From the NCBI RefSeq assembly GCF_000420825.1, contig NZ_ATVR01000003.1, positions 62,001-126,000 on the forward strand: a stretch of 64,000 nt of DNA. Direction: 5' to 3'. A model generated the notes under the pieces. It did no database searches. It saw only the letters and a program-made list of their open reading frames with translations, and was not told the DNA's origin. Below are positions 43,171 to 51,539 of the stretch, piece by piece. Positions within the stretch are counted from its first letter, which is position 1. Each line of letters opens with the position of its first letter. This DNA is from Butyrivibrio sp. AE2015. GTDB lineage: Bacteria > Bacillota > Clostridia > Lachnospirales > Lachnospiraceae. Made by a program: the position numbers and the translations under genes.

Positions 43171-44712
43171 ATGTTTTTAGACAAGATTGCAGAGTCAACC
43201 CATAAATTCCTTTTAAGAATAAGTGGATTGGCTTTTTCTTTTATGATGATATTTATTCTTATAAACCTTTTATTTGCAAAAAATATTCCATATTCTGAGT
43301 TTCATAGAAGAGGATTTGTTCTTGCAAACAGCATACTTTTAATTCTGGGAATAGCTTTTTTGGTGCTGCTTTTAAAGGTCATGACTCATGTAAATGCACA
43401 GAAGATGCATCGTATTCTGACAATTCTTGGCTTTGTTTTGTCAATTTATGTAGCTCTTTGTACCTTGTACAGAACAGGGTGGGATGCAGGAACTATTATA
43501 TCTGCTGCTCTTTCAGTGTCAGCAGGTGAAGATACAAATCTTACCTATTTCTCAGCCAATCCCAATAACAGGCTCTTTACGGCTATCATAATTGGAATAT
43601 TCAATATGTGCAGGAATATTGGGATTAATGACACCACAGTGCTTTATGAGGTTGTAGCACTTGTTCAGGCCTTTCTTTTCTTTGCTGCAGGTCTTTTGAC
43701 CAGGGATATAATCGCTGTTATCACAGGGGATGAAAAGACCTCTCTTTTTGGCTACGTTATCTATAATCTATTTATTGGGCTTTCTCCCTGGATCTCCATT
43801 GCTTATACAGATGGCGCGGCAATCTTATTCCCGGTGCTTTTGTTATGGATTTTTTTAAGACTTCCTGAGAAAAATGCCATTCAAAAGATTTTAAAGTGGG
43901 TTATTTTATCAGGCGCCGCTGTGGTTTCATATGAGGTAAAGGCAACCGCCATAGTTATGTTTTTTGCACTTTTGGTGGCATCGTTTATATTTGCTTTCAA
44001 AGGCAAAAAGCCAAAGGAAATAATCGGAAATTTATTTGTTGTCATATTTGCAGCTGCACTTACCCTGATCGTCTTTAAGAGCGGAAGCGCTATGGTTATG
44101 GGAACATATTTTTTTGAAAAGGCCACCGGAACAGAAGTTAACAGCGAAGCAGAGATTACAGCTTTTCATTACCTCATGATGGGACTTAATGATGAGCATG
44201 ATGGAACCTTTAACTTTGAAGACAGTGAGTTTTCGGATTATATCTCAGATTATGACGAGAGAATCTCAAGGGAAAAACATGAGATAAAAGACAGGGCAAA
44301 AAATCTTGGGATCATCGGAGTTATTAAACTCTATGACAGAAAAATGCTTCTTACCTATAATGATGGATCCTTTGGTTATGGCCTTGGTGGAGAATTCGGC
44401 TCTAAGGATTTCATAGAAGAGATGCTTATTGAGGATGCAGCCTGGAATATTCCCGTAAGATTTTTTGAAATGCCAGGTTATGCGGGATTTAAGTACTACA
44501 TCACATTTCTTCAGATGATCTGGCTGGGACTTATAGCTTTCTCTTTTTGTATGAAAAAAGACAATGTAAATGAACTGTCACTGGCTGTATGTCTCATGGG
44601 TATAACGGCATTTATCATGCTGTTTGAGGCCCAACAGAGGTACCTGTTCATATTTGCACCCATATGGCTTATCGCAGGAGTGATCGGTATGAGAAACTTC
44701 TCAAAAAAGTGA
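43171..44712 (+). CDS. Polytopic membrane protein, GT-C-like (GT39/87-type)
   Basis: A 513-residue protein with about twelve helices. The segment LTYFSANPNNRLFTAIIIG (about residues 126-144) matches the Y-x-x-x-x-PNN-x-x-L pattern of GT-C mannosyl- and related transferases, in which an external loop after the first helices binds a polyprenyl-phosphate sugar. A soluble loop rich in Asp and Glu lies near residues 325-395. The start at 43171 has GGAG eight bases upstream; a GTG at 43162 would overlap the plsC-like stop but has no site. The gene ends one base before the stop codon of the convergent kinase. Confidence 0.72.
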   Translation: MFLDKIAESTHKFLLRISGLAFSFMMIFILINLLFAKNIPYSEFHRRGFVLANSILLILGIAFLVLLLKVMTHVNAQKMHRILTILGFVLSIYVALCTLYRTGWDAGTIISAALSVSAGEDTNLTYFSANPNNRLFTAIIIGIFNMCRNIGINDTTVLYEVVALVQAFLFFAAGLLTRDIIAVITGDEKTSLFGYVIYNLFIGLSPWISIAYTDGAAILFPVLLLWIFLRLPEKNAIQKILKWVILSGAAVVSYEVKATAIVMFFALLVASFIFAFKGKKPKEIIGNLFVVIFAAALTLIVFKSGSAMVMGTYFFEKATGTEVNSEAEITAFHYLMMGLNDEHDGTFNFEDSEFSDYISDYDERISREKHEIKDRAKNLGIIGVIKLYDRKMLLTYNDGSFGYGLGGEFGSKDFIEEMLIEDAAWNIPVRFFEMPGYAGFKYYITFLQMIWLGLIAFSFCMKKDNVNELSLAVCLMGITAFIMLFEAQQRYLFIFAPIWLIAGVIGMRNFSKK

Positions 44713-45954
44713 TCACATAACTGTCATAAGTGCCTTTACGATAAAGGTATCATTATTCTGAATAAAGCTTGCAATACCACAGTATTTTTCTGCGATTGAT
44801 TTTATCTGAACTGTGCCCATGCCGCTCTGAATTGCCCTTGAGCTTACAGGCATACCATTTTCGTCAAATTTGGTGTCGATACAGCATGGGTTTTTGCTCT
44901 GAATCTTGAGCTTTCTACCGTCATACTCAATTTCAATCTGTATGGAACGGCCCTTGGGAGAGGGAATTCTTTCCTGGGCTTCGAAGGCGTTTTCAAGTAT
45001 GTTGGCTACAAGGCTTGTGAGGTCTGTAGATTCCATTGGAATCTTATCCGGAACAATGGCCTTGGCTCTGAGTTTAAAGCCAAGCTTCTGACAACGTGCA
45101 GAGTAGATCGATAAAAGCTCATTAACTATCTGATTATCACAAAAAGATACTGAGGTGACAGTATCAAGCATGGAGTCAATCTCTTTCAAATAAGATAAAG
45201 CTTCATCATATCTCTTTTCACTGATAAGTCCTGCCACTACTCTGTTGTGATGGCGAACATCATGCTTATATTTGCGAATGGTCTGTTCGTTGCCCTCATA
45301 GATAGAGATCTGTTCTTTGAGGCGCTTACTCCTGGCATCCTGATAGTATGCGATCTCTCTGTCGGATTCTTTTTTATGCATCTGGAATCTTGTAAGTTCA
45401 TATTCCATAACAGCAGCGGCGAGCATGACTACAACATATATTATCGGGAACCAGTTGATCATGTTACTTCCATAGGGCTGAAGGTAGTTAAGAAGGGGAG
45501 TCTTGAACAAAAGAATACTCAGGAAATATCCGCTTAGAGCACTAATGGTTCCAAAAAACACCCCGGCCAGATAATCGGTCACAAATGGCATGATAAGGAT
45601 AAAGAGCCAAAAGGCGTCCATTCCGATGGTCCAGTCAGTCTCCATGATAAGGTGAATGAAAAGGATAATTGATAGCATATAAGAACCGGCAATAGTGATG
45701 ATTATGTGCTTGTTGGTTTTCCAGAGCACAATTGCCAAAGCAAGGAAAAGTATAGCAATGCTGATATTGGTCACGAGACCATGTTTGTATTCATCAAGTG
45801 CAGCGGGAATAGTAGCAATAAGACTATATAAGATGAAACCGGTCAACAGTATGATGGTTGTTCTGGTCTTCTCTTTACACTGAATAGGGTCAGATTCAAA
45901 AGCTATGATCTGTTTCAAAGAATATTTGGGTCTTATATCCAAAAAATTAACCAT
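44713..45954 (-). CDS. GHKL sensor histidine kinase, AgrC-like, orphan
   Basis: A 413-residue membrane kinase. About six hydrophobic helices fill residues 30-195. A short linker leads to the phosphoacceptor segment RKYKHDVRHHNRVV, with the His near residue 230. The ATPase domain has the N-box NILENAFEAQ and SGMGTVQIKSIAEKY as G-box, both typical of HATPase_c_5 kinases of the AgrC and ComD group, which sense peptides. No LytTR response regulator, AgrB or AgrD-like gene is adjacent. GGGGGAG precedes the ATG. It is convergent with the GT-C gene with no gap, so readthrough in either direction would give antisense RNA. Confidence 0.88.
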   Translation of the reverse strand: MVNFLDIRPKYSLKQIIAFESDPIQCKEKTRTTIILLTGFILYSLIATIPAALDEYKHGLVTNISIAILFLALAIVLWKTNKHIIITIAGSYMLSIILFIHLIMETDWTIGMDAFWLFILIMPFVTDYLAGVFFGTISALSGYFLSILLFKTPLLNYLQPYGSNMINWFPIIYVVVMLAAAVMEYELTRFQMHKKESDREIAYYQDARSKRLKEQISIYEGNEQTIRKYKHDVRHHNRVVAGLISEKRYDEALSYLKEIDSMLDTVTSVSFCDNQIVNELLSIYSARCQKLGFKLRAKAIVPDKIPMESTDLTSLVANILENAFEAQERIPSPKGRSIQIEIEYDGRKLKIQSKNPCCIDTKFDENGMPVSSRAIQSGMGTVQIKSIAEKYCGIASFIQNNDTFIVKALMTVM

Positions 45955-46048
45955 GTTTTAGCTCCCCCGGAAATACAGATGCTGTCTTTGTAATGATATT
46001 GTATAATATTATCAATGGTTTTATAAAGTCAAAAATAGGGGAATTGGC

Positions 46049-46234
46049 ATGAATAAATTATTTGCAGTTTTTGCGGCGATAGTTTTTATTGCGGGGGTTG
46101 TCTTTTTTACAATTGCAGAGCTTAACAAGGACAATGAGGAAGAACCGGAAACCTACAAATGGATGAAGATTTTTTCGATAATAATAATCATTCTTGGTAT
46201 AGTTCTCGCAATTGCATGCAGAAATAATTGGTAG
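46049..46234 (+). CDS. Small membrane protein, two helices
   Basis: Not recognised. A 61-residue protein with two hydrophobic helices (about residues 4-22 and 41-57) separated by an acidic hydrophilic loop KDNEEEPETYK. The ATG has GGGGAA about 6 bases upstream, and TATAAT at 46002-46007 may serve as -10 box though no good -35 is seen. Such small proteins are often regulators or assembly helpers of membrane complexes. It lies divergent from the orphan kinase across a 94-base gap. Confidence 0.75.
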   Translation: MNKLFAVFAAIVFIAGVVFFTIAELNKDNEEEPETYKWMKIFSIIIIILGIVLAIACRNNW

Positions 46235-46240
46235 TATACT
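46212..46240 (+). promoter_or_regulatory. Candidate sigma-A promoter for the DUF6465 gene
   Basis: TTGCAT (46212-46217) and TATACT (46235-46240) are separated by exactly 17 bases, close to the consensus. Transcription would start near 46247, 40 bases before the ATG at 46287, with AAGGGGAGG as a strong ribosome site. The -35 lies inside the end of the preceding small gene. Confidence 0.7.
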
Positions 46241-46286
46241 GATTTATAACTAAAATCTATTTTCTATTAAGGGGAGGAAAAGAAAA

Positions 46287-46484
46287 ATGGCAGCTAGTAA
46301 AGTTACTACAAAGATTGAACTTCAGTTTGGAGACAAGGCAGTTACAGAGGATCAGCTCGTTTCTGCAGCAAAAAAGGCCTATGGCAAAAAAGACATCAAG
46401 TCTCTTGACATCTATGTTAAGCCAGAAGAAGGAAGAGCTTACTACGTTGTTAACGGCGAAGTAAACGGTAGCTTTGAGCTTTAA
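46287..46484 (+). CDS. DUF6465-like small protein
   Basis: A 65-residue soluble protein that resembles the DUF6465 family of Lachnospiraceae and relatives. The pattern seen is KVTTKIELQFGDKAVTEDQL followed by IYVKPEEGRAYYVVNGEVNGSFEL, the last part being the family hallmark: a beta hairpin ending close to the C-terminus. Its function is unknown. The strong promoter, ribosome site and terminator around it suggest a well-expressed gene on its own transcript. Codon use is biased toward common codons, also consistent with high expression. Confidence 0.85.
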   Translation: MAASKVTTKIELQFGDKAVTEDQLVSAAKKAYGKKDIKSLDIYVKPEEGRAYYVVNGEVNGSFEL

Positions 46485-46512
46485 TTCTGGGAACTATTCG
46501 TAAGGAATCATG

Positions 46513-46547
46513 AACAGGTGGAAGAGTTAGCTCTCCCGCCTGTTTTT
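46513..46547 (+). terminator. Rho-independent terminator after the DUF6465 gene
   Basis: AACAGGTGGAAGAG (46513-46526) pairs with CTCTCCCGCCTGTT (46531-46544) over a TTAG loop, with one G-T pair and one A-C mismatch, followed by TTTCTG. It ends the DUF6465 gene and excludes the longer reading of the next gene from 46518. Confidence 0.85.
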
Positions 46548-46577
46548 CTGTATTATTATATTTATAAAGGATCATTT

Positions 46578-48035
46578 ATGATAACAAAACTTTTCAAAAC
46601 CAGAAAAACTATTCTCTATAGCTTTTTTCTCACCCTTTTATTTTTTGGAATCAATTACAGAGTAGAATTTGCCACAGATACCTATTACAATTTCATTCAA
46701 AAAGGTGCCTGGGTGGCTTGTCTTGACAATGGACGACCGTTTTTAGCCCTGTGTTTTTATATTTTGGAATCTCTGCCGATTTCAGTTGGGATGATATATC
46801 ATATAATGCAGCTTTTGGGAATCGTGTTCCTTACTGCTGCGACAGCTCTTTTGGCTGGAACGTATAACAGGTACATGGAGTCAGAGACAATCGCTGTGGT
46901 GCTCTCATTCCTCACCATTGCCAATCCTCTTATAATCGAGTATTTCCTTTTTGAAGAAAAAGGAATCTTCATGTTGGCGATTCTTCTGAACGTGATAGCA
47001 GCGCTTATCACGGAAAGAACCTGGAGAAAACAAGGGGAGAGTTCTGGAAAAGAACTAGTTTTGTCTGCGCTATTTACTTTTTTGTGCATGCTGGTGGCGG
47101 TTCTTAGCTATCAGACCAGTGTTCAGGTATTTGTAGTGTTAAGTCTTCCCTTCATTGTGATCTATTCACGAAACGTTCTTGATTTTGTTAAAAAGAATGT
47201 TTACGTCGCTTTATTATACGGCTGTTCCATGGGATGTGCCCTGGCAGTTGCCAAATACATCCTTCACACAGAAAGAGCTGTTGTGAGCATGAACCTGCAG
47301 GAGGGATTTGCAAGGACAGCCGATATTATCCGCGATATTACGGCAGATAGTTTCTACCATCTTCATAAGGGCGAGTTTTTCCTGTGGTGCCTTATTCTGG
47401 CCGCTATTATGGCAATAAGCCTTATAAAGGCTGAAGAAGGCCGTATAAAGCTCTTTTTATCATATGCATATATATGGGCAGGATGTCTTGTGGCGAGCTT
47501 CTTTATATTTGTATTAAACGGCTCTGCACTTCCATCACCCAGAACGGTCTACACCTACGGAATGCTCTTTGGCGTGATACTGTTTTACTCTGCCATTCAG
47601 AAGAAAAAAATAATTTTAAACCTGGCACTTGCTGCGGCAGTCATAATTCTTGCCATGGAGTATATTTCTTTTGGCTCAGTATTTATTGACAGATATCAGT
47701 GCAATGAGGCTGACAGATATTATGCACAGCTGATCCGTGAGCAGATCCGCGAATATGAGGACGAAACCGGCAACGAGATTGACACCATAAGCTATTACAA
47801 AGATGCGACTATTACCTGGTGGGATGAAGGCTACGGGGACACGATGCTCATGTCAAGGGCGCAGTCCTGCGGATGGAGTGCACTTAATTCTCTCAATTTC
47901 TATCTGGGAAGAGAGTATATCGAGGGTGAACAGGACCCTGAGATTGCAGAGTATTTCTCTCAGAGAGACTGGGGAATGTATTCTGAGGATCAGCTGATCT
48001 TTAAGGACAATGTCCTGCATATATGTGTTTATTAA
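46578..48035 (+). CDS. Polytopic membrane protein, GtrII-like (probable GT-C)
   Basis: A 485-residue protein with about ten to eleven helices. After the first helix, EFATDTYYNFIQKGAWVACLDNGRPFLALCFYI (about residues 30-62) has the Asp plus NGRP layout of the GtrII family, which adds side-branch glucose to O-antigens from a lipid-linked donor. The C-terminal 90 residues form a soluble outer domain with DRYQCNEADRYYAQLIREQI. The ATG at 46578 is chosen because AAAGG lies seven bases upstream and a terminator lies inside the longer reading. Next gene starts 28 bases after the stop. Confidence 0.75.
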   Translation: MITKLFKTRKTILYSFFLTLLFFGINYRVEFATDTYYNFIQKGAWVACLDNGRPFLALCFYILESLPISVGMIYHIMQLLGIVFLTAATALLAGTYNRYMESETIAVVLSFLTIANPLIIEYFLFEEKGIFMLAILLNVIAALITERTWRKQGESSGKELVLSALFTFLCMLVAVLSYQTSVQVFVVLSLPFIVIYSRNVLDFVKKNVYVALLYGCSMGCALAVAKYILHTERAVVSMNLQEGFARTADIIRDITADSFYHLHKGEFFLWCLILAAIMAISLIKAEEGRIKLFLSYAYIWAGCLVASFFIFVLNGSALPSPRTVYTYGMLFGVILFYSAIQKKKIILNLALAAAVIILAMEYISFGSVFIDRYQCNEADRYYAQLIREQIREYEDETGNEIDTISYYKDATITWWDEGYGDTMLMSRAQSCGWSALNSLNFYLGREYIEGEQDPEIAEYFSQRDWGMYSEDQLIFKDNVLHICVY

Positions 48036-48063
48036 ATTATGACAAAATAATAAGAGTGAGAGT

Positions 48064-50202
48064 GTGAGAGTGGAGACAGTTATCAAGATTATCAGGAAAT
48101 TATATGAAGGATTAATATCGTTTCTGACCTTAGGAATCATTACCTTCCTTTTGTTTTTAGGAAGTCGGACAACAGCAGTTTTGACCCAGTCGGAGCATCT
48201 GCTGTTTATTGAGGAGTCACCGCTTTCTTTCCTGTTTTGGATCATGGCAGCAGTTGTGGTGGCATTTCTTTTTACCAGGTTTGAATGGGGAAAAGAGCTG
48301 ATCAGCAAGATAAATACAGATGAAAAGCTATATAGAAGGGTAAGAACATACCTGGCATTTGGACTGTTTTCAGTGTGTCTTTTCTGGGTGCTTAGTACAC
48401 AGATGATGGCAAGAGGCGATCAGCTTGAGATCCAGGAGGCAGCTTTCAGAGTGCATTTGGGAGATTTCGGCGAGCTTCTTCCTGACGGTTATATAGGTGC
48501 ACACTACAATCAGATTGGGCTTATGCTCATCAGTTACCTGTTTTCTTTTATATTCGGAAGTCAGAACTATCTTGTTTTTCAGATATTCAACTGCGTCGCT
48601 GTGGCAGTGATATATGTCCGTCTTGCAGATCTTGGAGCTGTGATAAAACTCAGTAATTTTAACAGGCTCCTGGTGCAGGTAAGCGGCTTTTTCTTCTTGC
48701 CGATCATCTTTTTCAGTTCTTTTGTCTATGGAAATATCATAGGGCTCGCACTTGCCTTATGTGCCCTTAATTATGAGTACAGATTTTTTGAGGAAAAGAA
48801 AAAGAGATATGCCTTTGCTTCTGCTCTGCTCATAGCGCTGGCTACTATGGTAAAGCCAAACTTTGCAATCTATATGATAGGAATTCTGGGATTTGCAGTC
48901 TTGTCAGTCATAATCAAAAAGGATGTAAAGAGCCTTTATTACGTGGCTCTTGTGCTTATATTTTTTGCACTGCAGACCTATGGAACGAAATTTGTTTTTG
49001 AAAAGATGTCAGGACTAAAGCTTCAGGATGGCATAAGCCCATACGCCTTTGTAGCTATGGGACTTCAGGAAGGGGGCTTAGGACCGGGATGGTATGATGG
49101 ATATAATGACTTGTCTTATGAAATAGTCAAATACGATACCAAGGCTCAGCGCCAGGAAGCTATTTGGAATATAAAGGACAGACTTAAATTTTTCCTTGAA
49201 AATAAAGAAGAAGCCTTTAGCTTTTTTACCAGAAAGACTGCGGCCCAGTGGGTGGAACCAACCTATGAATCAATCTTTATCCTGAATGAGGACAGCGATT
49301 ATACCGTAAAAATCAGTGCCTGGGTATGGTGGATCATAAGCGTTTCCGGCAGCAGTGTTATAAGCAGGCTTGGTAAGATCTTTCAGATATTGGTACTGTT
49401 TGGAGCCCTATTGTTTATGCTCTTGTTCCGCAGAGATGGGGAATATTACAAGGCTTTGACGCCTTTGATGATACTCTTTGGAGGATTTGCCTTCCATTTT
49501 GTATGGGAAGCAAACGGGCAATATACCATTATATTCTTTGTACTGCTTATTCCATTTGCAGTTAGCGGATATGCGCAGTTATCAGAGCTTATTGCAGGGA
49601 TGGGCAAGGCAGGGGAATTTAAGGTTGCGCTTAATAGACTGTCTCTTATAATAGCAGCAATATTTTTCATCGGTTTTACTGTTTTTTACCATGGAAGAAG
49701 CCAGTACCTGGCAGCAGACACAGAGAGCTATAAAGCCTATGTGCAGGCTTCGAAAGAGGAAGTAGTGATTCCTGACAGCACCTATAACCTTAAGTCAGAA
49801 TCAGATCTTTACGTGACGGCAGTCCCTGATCCGGACAAGGAATACAGCTTTGATGATGACGATAAGAAGATGTACCTTAATCTTTCATCGGAAGCCACAG
49901 CCATCCGCCTAATAAACTATCACGGAAGAGTAAGGCTCTACATAGCAGATAAAAACCTCTACCTTGACCACGGCTCAGAACCCCTCATAGCCACGACCTA
50001 TCGCGATACAGACGACCAGCTCTGGATAATAAAGCCCTCAGATACAGACAGCCAATATTACATCATCCCCTGCTCTGAGCGCATTAACACTTTTGACAAT
50101 CGCATGAGCATCACCTCTGACTATCATCTTGGCTACGACGCCTCCGGCAACCTCGTCATCACAGATGATAGCACTAGCGGCCTCTGGACATTCGAGCAGT
50201 AA
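48064..50202 (+). CDS. GT-C-like membrane protein with C-terminal ricin-like (beta-trefoil) domain
   Basis: A 712-residue protein. After two helices it has QEAAFRVHLGDFGELLPDGY and GAHYNQIGLMLISYL (about residues 143-157), a pattern of GT39-like GT-C transferases. About 12 helices run to residue 540. The last 150 residues are external and hydrophilic: QLWIIKPSDTDSQYYIIPCS and LGYDASGNLVITDDS, ending in GLWTFEQ, recall the QxW repeats of ricin-type lectins. If so, a sugar-binding domain is fused to the transferase. The start at GTG 48064 is uncertain, as no strong ribosome site is seen; GTG 48070 is an alternative. The gene ends beside the palindrome at 50214. Confidence 0.75.
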   Translation: MRVETVIKIIRKLYEGLISFLTLGIITFLLFLGSRTTAVLTQSEHLLFIEESPLSFLFWIMAAVVVAFLFTRFEWGKELISKINTDEKLYRRVRTYLAFGLFSVCLFWVLSTQMMARGDQLEIQEAAFRVHLGDFGELLPDGYIGAHYNQIGLMLISYLFSFIFGSQNYLVFQIFNCVAVAVIYVRLADLGAVIKLSNFNRLLVQVSGFFFLPIIFFSSFVYGNIIGLALALCALNYEYRFFEEKKKRYAFASALLIALATMVKPNFAIYMIGILGFAVLSVIIKKDVKSLYYVALVLIFFALQTYGTKFVFEKMSGLKLQDGISPYAFVAMGLQEGGLGPGWYDGYNDLSYEIVKYDTKAQRQEAIWNIKDRLKFFLENKEEAFSFFTRKTAAQWVEPTYESIFILNEDSDYTVKISAWVWWIISVSGSSVISRLGKIFQILVLFGALLFMLLFRRDGEYYKALTPLMILFGGFAFHFVWEANGQYTIIFFVLLIPFAVSGYAQLSELIAGMGKAGEFKVALNRLSLIIAAIFFIGFTVFYHGRSQYLAADTESYKAYVQASKEEVVIPDSTYNLKSESDLYVTAVPDPDKEYSFDDDDKKMYLNLSSEATAIRLINYHGRVRLYIADKNLYLDHGSEPLIATTYRDTDDQLWIIKPSDTDSQYYIIPCSERINTFDNRMSITSDYHLGYDASGNLVITDDSTSGLWTFEQ

Positions 50203-50213
50203 AAGATGAGTTT

Positions 50214-50302
50214 GAAGACACAGGGAAGACACAGGGACGGTTCTAATGACTTGCTTTTAATAAGTCATTAGAACCGTCCCTGTGTCTTCTACCTGTGTCT
50301 TC
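50214..50302. repeat. Nested perfect palindrome, REP/MITE-like
   Basis: Inner arms 50225-50252 and 50262-50289 are exact reverse complements over 28 bases, with a nine-base loop. The outer arms GAAGACACAGG (50214-50224) and CCTGTGTCTTC (50292-50302) repeat the ends of the inner arms. The core contains GACACAGGGACGGTTCT, a sequence I know as recurrent in Clostridia and related bacteria, often linked to RAYT/Y1-type transposases. It lies between two convergent genes, where it can also stop transcription. Confidence 0.85.
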
Positions 50303-50314
50303 TACAATTTTATA

Positions 50315-51508
50315 TCATTTTCTGTAGGCCGCTACGACCTTTTCTACAGCTGCGATTACGTCTGAGACGTCGGCGTCGGTCATCATTGGGTAGAGAGGAA
50401 TGCTCATGATGCCCTTGTAGATGGACTCGGCAACTGGGCAGAGGCCCTTGTTATAGCCTCGCTTTTTGTAGAATGGGAAGTAGTATACAGGTACATAGTG
50501 GACCTGTGGCTGAACGTTTTCAGCGCTAAGTGCATCAAAGAATTCTCTTCTGGTGCAGGTAAGCATGTCGAGCTTTAACTGAATGATGTAAAGATGCCTT
50601 GTAGTGTCTGATTCAGGAATCTCTTTCTGCACAAAGATCTCAGGAATCTTGCTGAAGGCTTCGTCGTACTTTTTAACTATTTCTTTTCTACGGGCAGAGA
50701 ATTCAGGGAGCCTGTTAAGCTGACTTATTAAAAGTGCTGCCTGGAAATCAGTCATACGATAGTTAAAGCCAAGTTCCTGCATCTCATATACCCATGGTCC
50801 TTCAGGCTCTTCGTCGAACTCATCAGGGTTTCTTACAATTCCGTGCTGTGATGCAAGGTGAAGCTTTCTGTAAAGCTTAGGATCGTTGGTTGTGATGGCT
50901 CCGCCTTCACCTGCCGTAACAGTCTTTACAGGGTGGAAGCTAAAACATGTCATATCTGCAAGAGAGCCTTCAGGCTGACCCTTGTATTTGGTTCCGATAG
51001 CGTGAGCTGCATCAACGATGAATAAGATACCGTGTTTGTTGCATATTTCTCTTATTTTTTCATGCTCAACAGCCTGACCTGTAAAATCAACTGCAACTAC
51101 AGCCTTGGTCTTGTCAGTAATATGAGCTTCAATGCTCTCGGGGGAGATATTGTATGTCTCAGGGTCAACATCAGCAAATACAGGTGTTGCACCCACATAT
51201 ACAGCGCAGTTGGCAGATGCTGCAAAGGTAAGAGGAGTAGTTATAACCTCATCTCCAGGACCTATTCCTGCAGCTATACATGCGCAGTGAAGTGCAGCAG
51301 TTCCGTTGCAGACAGCTACTGCATATTTGGCTTTGGTTACTTCACATAGCTTTTTCTCAAGGGCTTCTACCTGAGGTCCACAGGTGATGAGATCACCTAC
51401 AAGAGCCTTGGATACAGCATCAACGTCCTCCTGATTGATCCACTGGCGACCGTAATATATCTTTTCACTTCTCACGGGTGTTCCACCGTTTATAGCAAGT
51501 TTTTCCAT
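50315..51508 (-). CDS. pseC: DegT/DnrJ/EryC1/StrS aminotransferase, PseC-like
   Basis: A 397-residue PLP-dependent sugar aminotransferase. ITTPLTFAASANC (about residues 88-100) and the PLP-lysine segment CFSFHPVKTVTAGEGGA (about 183-199) are as in PseC, which turns a UDP-4-keto-6-deoxy-sugar into a 4-amino sugar on the way to pseudaminic acid. QVHYVPVYYFPFYKK near residue 335 also fits. No PseB, PseH or other pse gene is in the window, so the product could be another 4-amino-6-deoxy sugar, for instance a substrate for the formyltransferase at 3279. AAGGAG precedes the ATG by 11 bases. It is convergent with the GT-C gene across the palindrome. Confidence 0.82.
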   Translation of the reverse strand: MEKLAINGGTPVRSEKIYYGRQWINQEDVDAVSKALVGDLITCGPQVEALEKKLCEVTKAKYAVAVCNGTAALHCACIAAGIGPGDEVITTPLTFAASANCAVYVGATPVFADVDPETYNISPESIEAHITDKTKAVVAVDFTGQAVEHEKIREICNKHGILFIVDAAHAIGTKYKGQPEGSLADMTCFSFHPVKTVTAGEGGAITTNDPKLYRKLHLASQHGIVRNPDEFDEEPEGPWVYEMQELGFNYRMTDFQAALLISQLNRLPEFSARRKEIVKKYDEAFSKIPEIFVQKEIPESDTTRHLYIIQLKLDMLTCTRREFFDALSAENVQPQVHYVPVYYFPFYKKRGYNKGLCPVAESIYKGIMSIPLYPMMTDADVSDVIAAVEKVVAAYRK

Positions 51509-51539
51509 AATCTATCATGCTCCTTAATATATTCTGAAA

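Noticed and set aside
46518-46577. Longer N-terminus for the GtrII-like membrane protein
   Set aside because: The 20 extra codons run through the terminator hairpin of the DUF6465 gene; AAAGG before ATG 46578 gives a better start.
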